NCBI GenBank assembly: GCA_038501625.1
Contig: JAZAYU010000205.1
Span: forward strand, 744,001 to 808,000
Direction of reading: 5' to 3'
DNA: 64,000 nt
Source of the DNA: Corbicula japonica
Taxonomy: Eukaryota; Mollusca; Bivalvia; Venerida; Cyrenidae
The translations under genes were made by a program, and so were the position numbers. This document shows, one piece after another, positions 23,126 to 35,609 of this stretch; within the stretch, counting starts at the first letter, position 1, and every line of letters begins with the position of its first letter. The notes below the pieces were generated by a model that had not been told where the DNA came from, ran no database searches, and was given only the letters and a program-made list of their open reading frames with translations.

Positions 23126-23343
23126 CTAAATGATTTTTGGCAGATGCACAATCATATGCTTTTTTAAGTTGCTTGTGTCGGAAAATGACCGCCCACAGGT
23201 CTGACAGGTGTAAGGTTTGAGTCCAGTATGCGTTTTCATGTGAGCTGTAAACGATGATTTCCACAAGAAACTCCGATCACACACTGGACAAATATGTGGT
23301 GCTTGACTGGATCTTGATGTATGCTGTTTCACCAAACTATCGA
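23126..23343 (-). CDS. Alternative 3'-terminal exon ZF10, two C2H2 fingers
   Basis: The acceptor is atttttgcag and the phase-1 junction codon is A|TC (Ile), giving 72 residues. Finger 1 is 19-39 with Trp at helix position -1 (LWKSS), a feature shared with ZF11 and ZF18. The linker is TGLKPY. Finger 2 is 47-67 with the Asp, Ser, Asn, Lys contact set. The tail is LPKII and TAG. An AATAAA (minus strand, 23119-23114) lies only seven bases past the stop. Confidence 0.9.
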
Positions 23344-23689
23344 CTGCAAAAATATGAAGAAATACACGATTGAATTACAGTTGTTGTACTAAAGTTAATG
23401 AAAGAAGAAATACAATCTTTCAATACCAAAAACCTTTCTGCTTTAGTAGATTAATAACTTTACAAATTAACTAGAGGTTTGTTATTTTAACACTTGTGTC
23501 CCCTGGAATCTTATCAAAACCAACGTAAAAGTTTTGTGACAAAATCCAGTAATAAAAAGGGGCATAACTGAAATGATGCATAGACCTTAACATATTGGCT
23601 TCATCACGACTCTAAATAGCAATAATCATGGGGTAATGTAATAGATTGTGTACATGTGTTTCTTTCTTTCTTTTTTCGTTTAGTATATT

Positions 23690-23873
23690 GACTTTTAAAA
23701 AGCGCCTTGTTTTCTTTACTATTCTAACGTGTCTTACCTTCTGCAAAATAAAGAAAATTAATAACATACATTTGTGCAAAGTTTCATTTAACGGCATTTG
23801 CCGTTATTGAGATTTTGATATTTTTTCTTTTTATCGATGAACAGGATTGGGAGGAGTGTGGTAAGCTCTTAAG
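23690..23873. mobile_element. Right-end fragment of the TTAA foldback family
   Basis: Matches the right part of 6552-7240 (ttctttac-attctaacgtgtc, gcaaagtttcatt, ttgggaggagtgtgg) and ends at cttaa. The left part is missing. Confidence 0.7.
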
Positions 23874-24529
23874 CAGCATTCAGCACTGCAGTAATTTAAA
23901 GAATCTATGATCTGAATCACCTGTAAAACTAACCAGTCATTATAAATCATACTCAATAGAACATTCTTGTTCAAGGATAGCTTATAAATACTACTTTAAA
24001 TGACTATGGGCCACTTTTGTAATCTGTAATAATTATTGTTTAGATAAACATTTCGGACCGGTTATGATACATTAAGATTTGTTTGTACTTTTAATCTTTG
24101 CGTAACAGAAAAACGTTTAAAACAAGGTTATTGGTATCACAAATTAAGGAAAACCTTTTGCAAGTTTTATCGCCGATACCCAGATTTAATTCAAAAATGC
24201 AGGTGCAGTTTAAAATCACTTTTGCAACAAGTTATTTCATAGCAAGTTTTTACTGAGATTTAATTTAATAATTTATAAACTTAAGAAAATAAAAGGAAAT
24301 GTAAATTTCTCCCAGTTATTCGTAAAAAATCATCTGTAATTTCAAAAAGAAAGGCTACCAATATGATATTCTGCAGCGCTCTGCAGGCCTGGTGATTAAC
24401 CCATCTACAGTTGATCATTATGCTTACCTCTTTGGTTGCACGATGGTGGCAGGGGTTCAAGAGTTAATGAAGTTTTATAGGGATTTTTTTAAGAACATAG
24501 AAGCTCGATTTGTTTCTTATATCCCTGCC

Positions 24530-24773
24530 ATAGTGTTCTTGCTGATTTGATTCCAGGTGCTCTGGTCTAGGTAAGGTCATTGAGTACCCGCCCGTTTGGC
24601 TTTTCAATGCTATCAGCTTGTTATGTTTTATATGTTAGTGTGCTTTTGCATGCAACATTGTTAAGCTGATGGCTGGGTTGAAGTTATTTCACTAAGACAA
24701 CTTGTGCTTGTTTTGTGATATGAGAACCTGTTGGGGCAAGTGTGAGGTTGGTGCACCCTAGAACCTGGTTTTA

Positions 24774-24837
<64 letters not shown>

Positions 24838-24910
24838 TCTTTCTTTCGCTGCGTGGGGAGGCTGTATTTTGTGAGTGTGGCGATTCCTGATATGCGTATT
24901 TCACTTTTTT
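24530..24910. repeat. Dispersed repeat family, copy 2, with (CT)n microsatellite
   Basis: Same order of blocks as 7250-7690. The CT dinucleotide tract at about 24776-24834 lies at the place where the other copy has only ctctccctctctc. Confidence 0.75.
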
Positions 24911-26433
24911 TATTTGAAAAACAACGATAAATAAGCCATCGGAGTTGAATGTTTGAACTGAAGCATGAGTATAAAATTATCTAAACGGGAAATAATCGAC
25001 TGCTTATGTGGCCCTTATCAAATTTTGAGTAGTTTATAAAGAAATAGATGTGTAGCTATGTTTCATTGTTTATTCACAAAAAAAACATATAAAACTAACA
25101 AATACATGCAGTGGCATAATCATGAGTAAGGTAGAATCACATAATCGTTTCTTTACATAGTGATATTTTTGCGTGCTCGGCAATGGAAAATACCTTAATT
25201 TGCAACAAGAATTTTTGAGGTAAATCATTATCTACATCAGTGCAGTGCTTACTTAAGAATTAAGTGACAACAACACGTATTCATCTCTCAGCAAACTTTT
25301 TAAATCAAGTAACATCTATAGTTAAAGTCACAAAACAACAGTTTCATATCTAACTTATAATCGGGCTAAACATACCCCCTAAGTTTGTTTGTAAAATGGT
25401 ATTAAGTTTAAGTTTAATCTGACCTGTTTAACACATGTGACAGATACCCAATTGTTTTAAAGAAAAACATCTCGAAAAAGTTTCATGAGAATAAGATGAA
25501 AATCGCGAGTTTTCATATTTGATGGCAACAGGACAATATAATGTGAATTCAATTTCAAGGTCAAGAGCAAAACAGAAAGACATCCAAAACGACCAACGCA
25601 TAATAACAGTCCACTTCCAGAAAATGTGAAAGCTAATGAGCATCTAGTGTTGACGGAATATTTTGGCATTCTTTCATGACTGACCTAGATATAACCATAA
25701 ATCCAAGTGTCTAACTTTGGCCCATTATATTTTTCAGCTGATAAACATTAGGGCCACTAGTATCATAGTTAGATTTTAAGATTTGCCTTTGTTTTGACCT
25801 AAAGGCCTATCTTTAATCCCTGATGATCAGGTTTCGAATATTCAATTTGTTATTTTAAAGCCAGTTTGAGAATTATTATAAGTCAAACATCGCATATTTG
25901 GAAAACAAATAAGACGCAAGTGGTGGTAACAAGAAGTGAGAATAACGGAGGCAGACAAACTTTCCACCTACAGCAATGCTTTCGCTCAGGTGAATCAAAA
26001 ACATTTATAATTACAAAGTTATTAACAATAGTAAACCATGAGTTTATAGTTTAAAATAATTTTTAAAAAATATTCTACACAGTTCCAAACAGTCCAAATA
26101 TCCATGTTGTACATTGTAGTTTAATTCAAAATATATCAGCACTTCAACAAATCCTGCTTTAAAAACTGCACAGTGCAAAAGATATGATCTGGGCACGAGG
26201 AAACCGTGTTAAAGAATTGTTGTTGTTTTTTTGTAATCAAATCACTAGAAACATGCATTCTTTTATGAAATGTGCGTGCTCATTTGTTATAAACGGGAAA
26301 ATGTTTAACAAAAGAACTTTATATATTTCTCAGTCGTTATTTATTTTTTATTTTTAAAATGTTTTTACCATTAGGTAGAATTTTAAATGGATTTCTTGAA
26401 GTTTTTTTAAATTCCACAACTCATTGGGGAACT
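24911..26433. other. Intron, nothing coding recognised
   Basis: AT-rich with short open frames only; no domain, RNA gene or inverted repeat noticed. Confidence 0.4.
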
Positions 26434-26575
26434 GAAACAGTGACTTAAAAGGTCTATGAAAACGTGTAACACTTGACAGAAACAGTAACTTGAAAGGTCT
26501 ATGTTAACGTGTAACACTTGATTGTAACAGTAACTTCAAATGTCCATGTTAACATGTAACACTTGATGTTTTCTA
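26434..26575 (-). repeat. Roughly 45-bp tandem repeat including the ZF9 stop
   Basis: Three units ending gtaacacttga near 26463, 26509 and 26553. The unit at the exon supplies its last codons; the other two lie downstream of the stop. Confidence 0.85.
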
Positions 26576-26741
26576 AGGTTCCCACTATCGGCGAATGCAC
26601 GTTGACATATTTCACACTTGTAGGGCTTTTCACCAGTATGAATGCGCAAGTGCCTTTTAAGCCCGGACTTGTTAGGAAAACACTTCCCACAAACATTACA
26701 TCCATGAATTTTTCCCGAGTTTCCTACGGCAACAACTTGGC
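26536..26741 (-). CDS. Alternative 3'-terminal exon ZF9, two C2H2 fingers
   Basis: The acceptor is ctttcttttcag and the phase-1 junction codon is A|GC (Ser), giving 68 residues. Finger 1 is 15-35, linker TGEKPY, finger 2 is 43-63 with contacts Asp, Gly, Asn and Lys. It is the first member of a run of eight exons with this second-finger signature. The tail is VNMDI. The last coding bases and stop belong to a roughly 45-bp unit repeated twice more downstream (26434-26535). A longer open frame continuing past the acceptor is intronic. Confidence 0.9.
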
Positions 26742-27850
26742 CTGAAAAGAAAGAGAAAAAATGCACCTTTATTATATTTACATCTTGCCAAGACGTCTTA
26801 ACTTGATGTTTAGATGACTGCAAACACAAATTCAAATCTAGTTGTATTAAAATTCTGACAGACCCAGCATTACAAACAAAACACTTATAACCGAGAGATA
26901 TGTTAATCGATCTGGAAAGGATGTAAAGCATTTTAATGCGGAAAAAAATACTTTCTAAAACCAAACTGAAATGCTCTTTAGTAGAATAGCCGTTAAATCT
27001 ATAAATACTTCATAGGTCATTGCAATACAAAAATCTATATTCAAAACTGGGACTTCAACACCATAGAGTAACTATATATTTCTAAATATAGAAATCTTAG
27101 AAATTTGGAAGTTATACCAATGTTATGTTTACGCGAACAAAAAAAACGAAAAGAAAGTGGGCCCAACTTTTCTTTTTCCTTGCAAATGGCAACTAAATTG
27201 AATGCTGATCAGATCCTTGTTCTAACCAATCCCCTTTTATATAGGTTTACTCTTAACACTTACAAAAATACTACCATATACAAATAATACAAATCACAAA
27301 CTGTTTATTTCTCGAAAGTCTACATATATAATACTCAATACATTTATTATTGGTTGCTTAATGCAGTCAGTTTTCCACTTAATGGCGCTGAATAATTTCA
27401 ATCTTAATAACTGAATGGATATGAAAAGGGCAACATCAAAACAAGTGAAATAAAGAAATAACAAATTAAAAACAGTCGGTTGACATCAGTTTTCCTCAGA
27501 GCTTGCTGACTGATTTCACCGTGACCTACATCCTTTGTATTAAATAATGCTAGTCCACACTTTGTTCATACAGGTATTTTTCCTGAAACTGAACGGCTTA
27601 CTGCAAAGACCCAGGGGACGGTTTTAATTGTTGATTTGGGTCAACATCAGTGGCAAATGCGACAACTGATGTGCTTTCCACATCAAGGTTTAACATTGCT
27701 TTGTACCGGGACTAAACTGCACTGTTAATGGTCTCATGACGAATACACAAACTTATTTATATTAAAATATATAACAGTGTATGTGCTTTGTAGAAAACGT
27801 CTTAACAGCTCGTAAACACCTAAGCTGAACACGCTTCATACTGTCATTCA
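26742..27850. other. Intron, nothing coding recognised
   Basis: AT-rich DNA between ZF9 and ZF8. No clear repeats or domains. Confidence 0.4.
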
Positions 27851-28083
27851 TCAAAAATCGCCTGGTTTACACATATGCACTGTGAATCTGTGTGTGTTAA
27901 GGGCACTTTTGACTGTGAACGCACGGCCACATGTTGTACACTGATATGGCTTTTCACCAGTGTGTATTCGGACATGTCGTTTCAGTTCCCAGTTAGCTTT
28001 GAACACTTTTGGGCAGAATGTGCAAAGGTGCGCCTTTAAACCAGCCCCTTGCAATAAAGCTGCCATCTGATCATCTGTTTGGC
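27851..28083 (-). CDS. Alternative 3'-terminal exon ZF8, two C2H2 fingers
   Basis: The acceptor is tttttttccag and the phase-1 junction codon is A|GC (Ser), giving 77 residues. Finger 1 is 21-41 (CTFCPKVF..., Trp at helix position 2, Glu at 3). The linker is TGEKPY. Finger 2 is 49-70 with H-X4-H spacing. The tail is MCKPGDF and TGA. This is the last exon of the H-X4-H block (ZF4-ZF8); the next exons change to the Asp-Ser-Asn-Lys second finger. Confidence 0.9.
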
Positions 28084-28369
28084 CTGGAAAAAAAATAAAT
28101 TTCTGACTGATTGTGAATTAAAAAAATTATCAATACTTTTAAATTGTTGTAACATTTTTATTGACAGGAACTAATGATAATAGCAAAACATATTCCACAA
28201 TTTAAAGCTAGCGGCTGAAAATTTAAAAAAAAAAACCAACACTGAGGGTGAGTGGGTGCGCTAGGCCATCAAGTTCTGATATTATCAGACATTAATAGGT
28301 TTCTCTAATATTAACAAATACTTTTATATTTTTGAGGCGTGGAGTTAAGAAACAAGAACAAGACTGAGC

Positions 28370-29331
28370 AGGGTTTTTTTTCCTTATATAACAGACGCCG
28401 AAATACGGCGTCATCCCCAAGCAAAATAGGTAAATTCTTTCCCCTTTCCGAGACGAAAAATTCCCCCAAAAATGTGATTTTCCCCTCCGAAAATACGGAA
28501 AAAAGCGACGATTGTCAACAATCTGTTTTGCAGGAAACTTTTACGACAACTGCGATCGATATAAGCTTTTCGTTGACTGTTTCACAGCGCGTGTCTACCT
28601 TACTTACTAAGTTCTTACTGACTGTGCAAGAGTCTACGCTTGTCGTAGTTACGGTTTTCCGATCCGTTTCAGAAAAAAACTTGTTCAAAATACGAAATTT
28701 TTGACGAATTATTCGATTAAAATCATCGAGAATCTCGGAGATTTTTGTAGAAATTAAGAATATATGTTTATTTTAACGACTTACTTGTCCACGTGCGTTT
28801 TACGACATATGAACGACTTCTTTACGACTGCATCATAGTGACCAAAATGTCGCATAATTGGAGAAGTTACCGGAAAAAACCAAAGCAAACGGGCGATACC
28901 AAATCAATTCTTTAATTTTTTAACATAGCATCTACTGAACAGGCGGGTTCAAGTCAATCACAATCGAGTCCCAGCCCTTTGGCTTCCCAAGATGCGCAAG
29001 AGAGCCCTGCTCAGCCTCAGGCTCCATTAACAGAGCCGACCAGCCAATGTGATGATGCCTCCGTGATTGAGATATCTCAGTCTCAGGCTCTTGATATTAT
29101 TGATCCAGAAATTCTTAAATTTCAAAATGTTTTGATGTGTTATCTGAATACTGATAAAAAACATGGCTTTGTTTGTTTTAAATCATTGTATTTGTTAATG
29201 TAATAGCAATACTATTCCCAATAATTAAACAATAAAAGTACGCTATTTTCCCCCAAAATGGAAATTCACGCGTTAATTTTCCTCTCCTGACAGGCTAGGG
29301 CCGCATCCCCAATCCCTAAAAAAAACCCTGA
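28370..29331 (+). mobile_element. Internally deleted hAT-like element
   Basis: CAGGGTTTTTTTT at both ends in inverted orientation. Similar AAGACT flanks on both sides suggest a target duplication. Internally a plus-strand start (MSHNWRSYRKKPKQ near 28834) and a Ser/Gln-rich frame (28979-29203) look like the beginning of a transposase or accessory gene; catalytic parts are absent. Long plus-strand frames from 28339 cross the element end and are not genes. Confidence 0.6.
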
Positions 29332-30139
29332 AGACTACTTAAATAAAACATTTCACTCACTTTTTGTTTGTTTCAACTCCAAAATTCCACTTCTGTTTTT
29401 CTTAAAGCAATATTTTGCCTTAACCTTCAGTATATCATTATCATATAATATATCATAAGAGGACGCACAGGGATATATCACGACGGACATAATAATATAT
29501 ATACGGTTCATCTTAACCCTTTCCTCTATAAATACGCATTTTTACATATGTGAAACACATCAGAAAAATCAATGACGTCATACCTGGAGATAAATCTAGT
29601 ATTTTATCAGGGTTGTTTCATTCTACTGTCTATATAGGAATTAGACTTAACAAAACTGAACTCTACTTAAGTCTGCTACCTTTGGAATCAACACACTGAG
29701 AGTAAAATATGTTTTTATTTCAAAATTCCACAATAACAACAAAAACAAAATGGAAAGATAGCAAATAATATCGAAAACAGTCATCTGTCAGTAATCATCA
29801 CAAATATCTGAAGCTTAAAATTCCTTTAACTCTTTCCATTTCATATTTAGTTCCTAATGAATGATCACCAAATCATTTTCAAATTTTCATTGCAACTTAA
29901 CACATTAATACTCGGTGTCAACTTCATCAAAGCTTGCCATGTGACTCATTCGTTACTTTAGATTTAGTCTTTAATCGAAACTGTAAACACCACTAAGTCT
30001 TATTCATCCATGTGTATTTTTTTTATCAAACACCTATTACATAAATCAGTATCTACTTGTCCATCAAAATTTGTCACCTGAATTATATGTCACTAAACTA
30101 TCTTGTTAGTCCATCACTAGGCATTAGCTTTCCATTAAA
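29332..30139. other. Intron, nothing coding recognised
   Basis: AT-rich intron between a hAT-like element and a tandem repeat. No genes recognised. Confidence 0.4.
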
Positions 30140-30530
30140 ACTCACTGCATGACTAGTCAGTCTATCAGCATCTACTTTCCATTGAAACTCCTATGATTAG
30201 TCCGTCTATCAGCATCTCCTTTCCATTGAAACCCCTATTACTAGTCCGTCTATCAGCATCTTCTTTCCATTGAAACTCCTATGACTAGTCCGTCTATAAG
30301 CATCTACTTTCCACTGAAACTCCTATGACTAGTTTATCCATCAGCATCTACTTTCCCTTGAAACTTCTACGACTAGTCCGTCCAGCATCATCTACTTTCC
30401 ATTGAAACTCCTATGACTAGTCCGTCACTTGGCATTTACTTTCCATTGAAATCCACCACATGACTAGCCCACACTTAGCATCTACTCATTATTGAACCTC
30501 GTCATATGACTGGTCCATCCCTGTAATATT
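30140..30530. repeat. Tandem repeat of about 44 bp, eight or so diverged units
   Basis: Repeated core ctttccattgaaactcctat followed by gactagtccgtctatcagca. Units differ by several substitutions and there are no constant spacers, so it is not a CRISPR-type array. Confidence 0.85.
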
Positions 30531-30613
30531 ACGTTTACTGGCAGAGTAGTATGAAATTACTTTTTACACGTTACTTAAACCAGTATAAACTTTTAGCAAG
30601 CATGTTTATAGCT

Positions 30614-30852
30614 TCATATCATATGTTTTCCATGTTTTGAAGCTGCGTGAAGAATCAAACTTCTTCTCTCCCTAAAAGCCTTGTCACAAACATCGCACTG
30701 AAAGGGTCTTTCTCCTGTATGTAGTCTTGCATGTCGAGTTACATGCCATTTTGATTGGAAAGATTTAAAACAGTATGGGCACTTTGTTTCATCAATCTTT
30801 TGTCGATAATTTGGAGACTGCAAGTTCGAGTGAACTTGTGTGAAACTTGAGC
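30614..30852 (-). CDS. Alternative 3'-terminal exon ZF7, two C2H2 fingers
   Basis: The acceptor is ttattttgcag and the phase-1 junction codon is A|GC (Ser), giving 79 residues. A 24-residue polar lead precedes finger 1 (25-45, Trp at helix position 2, His at 3). The linker is TGERPF. Finger 2 is 53-74 with H-X4-H spacing and a Glu/Arg/Ser/Leu contact set. The tail is GKHMI. A 44-bp-type tandem repeat lies just downstream (30140-30530). Confidence 0.9.
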
Positions 30853-33305
30853 CTGCAAAATAAAGATCATGAATAAATATAAAATGCTTTATTGAAATAT
30901 CTGAGGTCATACAACATCTTATATTTTAGAGAACATTAAAATGTAATTATTTTGTAAATAAATTTGAACTATTTTGAACTGGAATTTTTCTCTGCCAGAG
31001 CCTACAATACTCTTATCTGGGACATGGATTTCCAAAAAACATCTATAGTTTAAATCTGTAGGTAATACAAATTATGTGCTCCTTTGTTCACAAATTATGC
31101 AAATACAAAATATACATAACAAATATACCAACACCAAAGGTAAAAATATACTGCAGTAATGTTTTAATTAGACTAAAATTAAGAAAAAAATATTGCAAAA
31201 CTAATAAGGCCAATCTTCAGAAAGTGAAAGCCTGTTCCATTCCAATTTCAGTTTAGGGGGTTGGGCTATAATCATGTTCAGTACCAGCCATAAATAAATT
31301 TAAACTGAAACCTTGTTTTCTGTAGTATAATTGTTCGGGTGCCATTGCAGCGTTGTCAATTCAGACTACATATTAATACTCTTATGTGATCGACAGTGTT
31401 GCACACCAATAGAAGAATAGGTTTGTGGTAAAAAACGAAATCAGAACGGAGATTAGCTTACCACTGCTTTGTCGATAGAAGCACCAAAAGAAATGCAAAA
31501 TATCACAGAAGAAAACAAGGAAAGGGTTACAATACAGCACCAAGGAAGAGGCAAAAGGGCACATCGAGAACGGCAAAATTTGATAGAAATAACCAAACGA
31601 AAGAGAACAAAGAAGCAAGATTATCTAAATAGGTACGTGAAGACACTGAAAAAAAAGAAGCATAAGAAAAAAAGGGATGGAAATAATAGAGGTAAACGCA
31701 GACAATAAAAACAATGAAAAGAAGACAGATGAAAGAACAAAGGCAAGAGAAGACAGAAAGAGGCAAGAGAAGATAGAGGAAGTTGAAGACATAAAAAAGA
31801 GGCAAGAGAAGACAGAGGCGAGAGATGTCAAAGAAGACAGAAAATACGCAGAAGAATACTGAGAGACAAGAGCCGAGAAAGGCAAGGAAAGACACAGGAA
31901 ACAGATTCAAGAGAAATGACTTTAGACAGAGGAAAAATAGCTTTATGTCTCGATATGAGATGGGGAAGGGGGTGGTGACCATACAACTTTTGTGGAACAG
32001 CTGCGATTTTGTTTTAGACCACACTCCCTCTTCTATTTTCATTCAAACCCCTTCTACTCTGAAACATGAGACCACTGAAATGGACATGAGAAGACAACAA
32101 ATTAAAATATTTCCAAGACAAAACAATAAATATTTGATAACATTTATTTTAATACTGAAATACAAATTTTTACAAGTTTTGTTGGAAAATGATATACACT
32201 ACACCATCAGTTCTACACAATCACGAACAGATGAGAAAAATATTTGGTATATCTCAATGCATGATAGTTTTTAGTCAGACTGTTAGAGCTTCTTCAGCAA
32301 AAAATGACCTCGACAATAAAACACAAGTGTGATGAAAATGACATAAACGAATGCATATTTTGTGAAAATTAAAAAAAAAAAAACTTAAAATTATCTATTA
32401 TATTATGCATGACAAAAGTTAATATAATCTAGAAACGAGAAATAAAGTCTTTAAAAACAACGAATAATTCTTGACTTCTTTTTTAATCAGTGACCTTGAC
32501 CGCGAATCTACAGGCATGATCAGCATGTTCAACATCATGTCATGTTTGTGATGATCATTTAGTGGCAAGCTTCATCTTAAATCCCACTATGAATGTGTTA
32601 CTTAAGGCCCAGACAATTAACATGATGTTCAGTAACGAATGTAATGGTGACATTGACTTTAACAAAGACATAGCTGTTGAGCAACACCTGTTGTTATGTT
32701 GTGGTGATCATTTGTAAAAATTTCTCTGTTGTCACGATCCGGTCACATAAGTTAAGGTTAAGCCACGCTTGCTGTGCAAGACATTGCCATGTGCTGATGA
32801 TCATTTGCTGCAGGTTAGCCCATCTGGCATATCACTTCAGAGCCTTCTTAAATCTACCCTATTCTACAGGTTCTGCTCTCTGGCAATTATGTTCAACCCT
32901 TTTCTCCATGTGATATGGCCAGTATCCAATGGCAAAATGTTATGATCCATATAAGCCGGGACATGTGCTGTCTGATAAATGTCTACAATGTTCGCTTTTA
33001 GATACATTGGGTTATTTCTGGCCAACAGGCAACTATTTTAGATTTAGATCAGATAGCTCAGATGTGCCAGCTGTTCTGGAACTACATACCGTAAAATTCC
33101 TAATTTCTGAAAGGGGGGTTGCATTTTATTTATATAAATAATCAATTTTATTCTCATATAAGATTGTGAAGGATATTGGATAATCAAAATGGACTAAATA
33201 ATTTTTCCCCTAATAATAACATGGGGTGTTTAGTAGGGGAGAGGCGTTTAAAAGGGAATTTTACGGTAGGTCGCATATCATATGTGGTATCTTTGAAGTG
33301 AAGGG
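30853..33305. other. Intron with a purine-rich stretch
   Basis: From about 31470 to 31930 the plus strand is strongly purine-rich (aagaagacagaa-like), which opens frames on both strands: Lys/Glu-rich on plus and hydrophobic on minus. No domain supports coding. The rest is AT-rich, with a possible dispersed-repeat fragment near 32990-33080. Confidence 0.45.
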
Positions 33306-33529
33306 CTACATATTCTCCACTTTGTGAATCGTATACAGATGTGTTTTAAGATGAACTTTCTGTGACGCTCGATAATTACAGAACTGACAGCCAAACGGTC
33401 TCACACCACTATGTACAAGAAGATGTCTATTTAACTTTGCCTTGGTTGCAAAATTTTTGCCACACTCGAAACACTTCATCACATAAATATTCCCGTCTTC
33501 CGTTTGAATTTTCACTTTCCCGCCTTGCA
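33306..33529 (-). CDS. Alternative 3'-terminal exon ZF6, two C2H2 fingers
   Basis: The acceptor is gtttttcag and the phase-1 junction codon is A|TG (Met), giving 74 residues. Finger 1 is 20-40 with the AKL helix also seen in ZF4 and ZF5. The linker SGVRPF is a variant of TGEKP. Finger 2 is 48-69 with an NYRASQKVHL core and H-X4-H spacing. Fingers with aromatic residues at this place occur in many polydactyl C2H2 proteins. The tail is KVENM and TGA. The next exon upstream (ZF5) is almost 6 kb away, one of the largest gaps in the array. Confidence 0.9.
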
Positions 33530-35609
33530 CTGAAAAACAAAAAGATTGGTTATTTTATCAGAAACTGCTGTGTTTTCATATAACAAGCATTCAGATTTCA
33601 GAATGATGTCAACAAAGTTTCAATTGATATTTGGCCACTTGATGGACATTAAAGTACAAAAAAGGAGAGTATTCTCAGACGATTTTATTGGTAAAATACA
33701 TACATGGTAGATAAAGAGCGATACCTGTGCAGAAGGTAATGTTCTATTGTTCAGTGTCTTCTGAAAGCATTGCAATTAATAAAACAATTTCAAAACAAGT
33801 TACAAGAAGTGGGAAATCAGTTTGAACATATTTGTGTTGCCCTCCGGTACTTTATCAGAATATAATTTGGAAGTCAACAAAAAGTATTAAGAAAATTTTG
33901 GCAAACTAAAGCCAACATCAGGTTTTAGAGACAAAATTTCCGGGAGCATAAGAATATTTTTTAATTTTTCATGCAGATTACATCCAGATCATCGTCTAAT
34001 TTAATCTGGCTATTACGTCAAAAAATTGTAAAGTTAGAGTGCACAATACATGAACTGATTAGATTAACCCTGTACTCAATAAATATCCACTGTCACATGG
34101 ATGACTGTTGCAGATCTGGATCTATGCTGTTCATTTATTGATCAGAAATAACCTTATGAAGCTAAAAGTGAAATGTGTTGATACCTGCAGACCAGATGGA
34201 ATGGAATAGCCTGTAATGGTAAAGTACTAGTAGCTGTTTTCTTTTGGAAAATAAATCCGAAGATTTTAAAATAAATATGTCTAGGCCTTTATTCTGTATT
34301 TATGTAATTACACGGCGCATCAGCGCCGTGTTATTGTGATAACGAATTGAGATTGACCATGGAGGAGCACGTGACTGTTTAGGCTATAGACCACTATTTC
34401 AAATCCGAAATATTTCTTGACCGTTTCACTGCTTTGCATCAGCAATCAAGCTGATTTTAAACTGATGTTAACAACTGAGATAGAGTCTAATAGACTTCCA
34501 CATTAGCATTTCATCACATTCCGAATTTACTGTTGGGTCAAGATATTAAAATATTAGATTTAGAACGAACTTAGAGACACATTAAAATCACACTTTTATC
34601 ATAGCATGAACGGTTATTTTTTCTGCATTTAAGTGTATCGTCTCGGATGCAGAACGTTTGTTTACAATCTATCGGCAACATTTGCTATTTTTAAACGCAA
34701 TCTATTTATAGCTTTCTTTGCGAGTTTATACAACTGCTTGATAATCAATGTTAGTGACTGTTAATCGGTTTGATACAGTTCTCGCATAATATAAGTATTT
34801 TACTTTCGCAAAAATCGATTTTGTTAATTTAAATAATTTTATGCGGATGCAAACAAAACAGTGTGACTACTAATAAGCATATTTCTTATAATTGGTAACG
34901 AAATTAAATGCATCAAACATAAGAGAGGTTTCATATTGTGGTTTCGTTTTGCTTATGTGAGCAATCGCAATTTTGCGTCAACAGGCAAAACATCTGAGAG
35001 CGGGCTTCCTTCTTAAGTGGATGCCGTTAAGAGGCACCTTCTTCGCATGAAATTTGTTAAAAATCATAAAGAATTTCCTAGAAAGGTTACTTCGCATCTG
35101 GCAGATTATATTCCCATTTAGAGGCAAACCTACGCTTTATGTGTCCAAACTGTACACGGGGTATAGGCCTTAACTACATCACAGCTGTCAGAGAGACGAC
35201 AGATAGGCCTAAGCCTTGGAATCAGACGCCTAAAGTTGGAACCAGGCGCTTTGTCAATCGTTAAAGCGACTTTTTTGATGGACACGAAATGGAATGAAAT
35301 AAAGACGAAACGGAATGTAATAAAGATAGTGAATTTCTTAAAGACATGTCCAATGAAACAACATTCATTATAAGATCCTTAAATTGGACCAGTTATGCCT
35401 ATATAAAAACACATAATATAGGCATAAAGGGAGAGATATATGGTACTGGGGTGTTGTTGTTTAAACTTAACAAGGGGTATAGCCCTAAACTACCCCACAG
35501 GAGTCAGAGAGACGACAGATAGGCCTAAGCCTTAGATGAGTACAAATTTGAGAGGTAATTTAAAAGCATCATGTAGGTTGCAGTTGTTATCGACCGAAAT
35601 GAATAGATC
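33530..35609. other. Intron with small repeats
   Basis: A short palindrome (acggcgcatcagcgccgt) at 34313. A direct repeat (gtcagagagacgacagatag) occurs at about 35187 and 35497. No coding sequence recognised. Confidence 0.5.

Noticed and set aside
26742..26964. N-terminal extension of the ZF9 frame
   Set aside because: A pyrimidine-rich acceptor sits just before SQVVAV; the upstream frame is intronic.
28339..28704. 121-residue plus-strand open frame
   Set aside because: It starts outside and runs across the end of the hAT-like element at 28370, so it is a chance frame.
30140..30530. CRISPR-like array
   Set aside because: Units are directly abutting and diverged, with no constant repeat and unique spacers; the genome is eukaryotic.
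31527..32042. 171-residue hydrophobic minus-strand open frame, looks like a membrane protein
   Set aside because: It is the complement of a purine-rich low-complexity tract; frames are open on both strands and there is no domain, acceptor or phase match.
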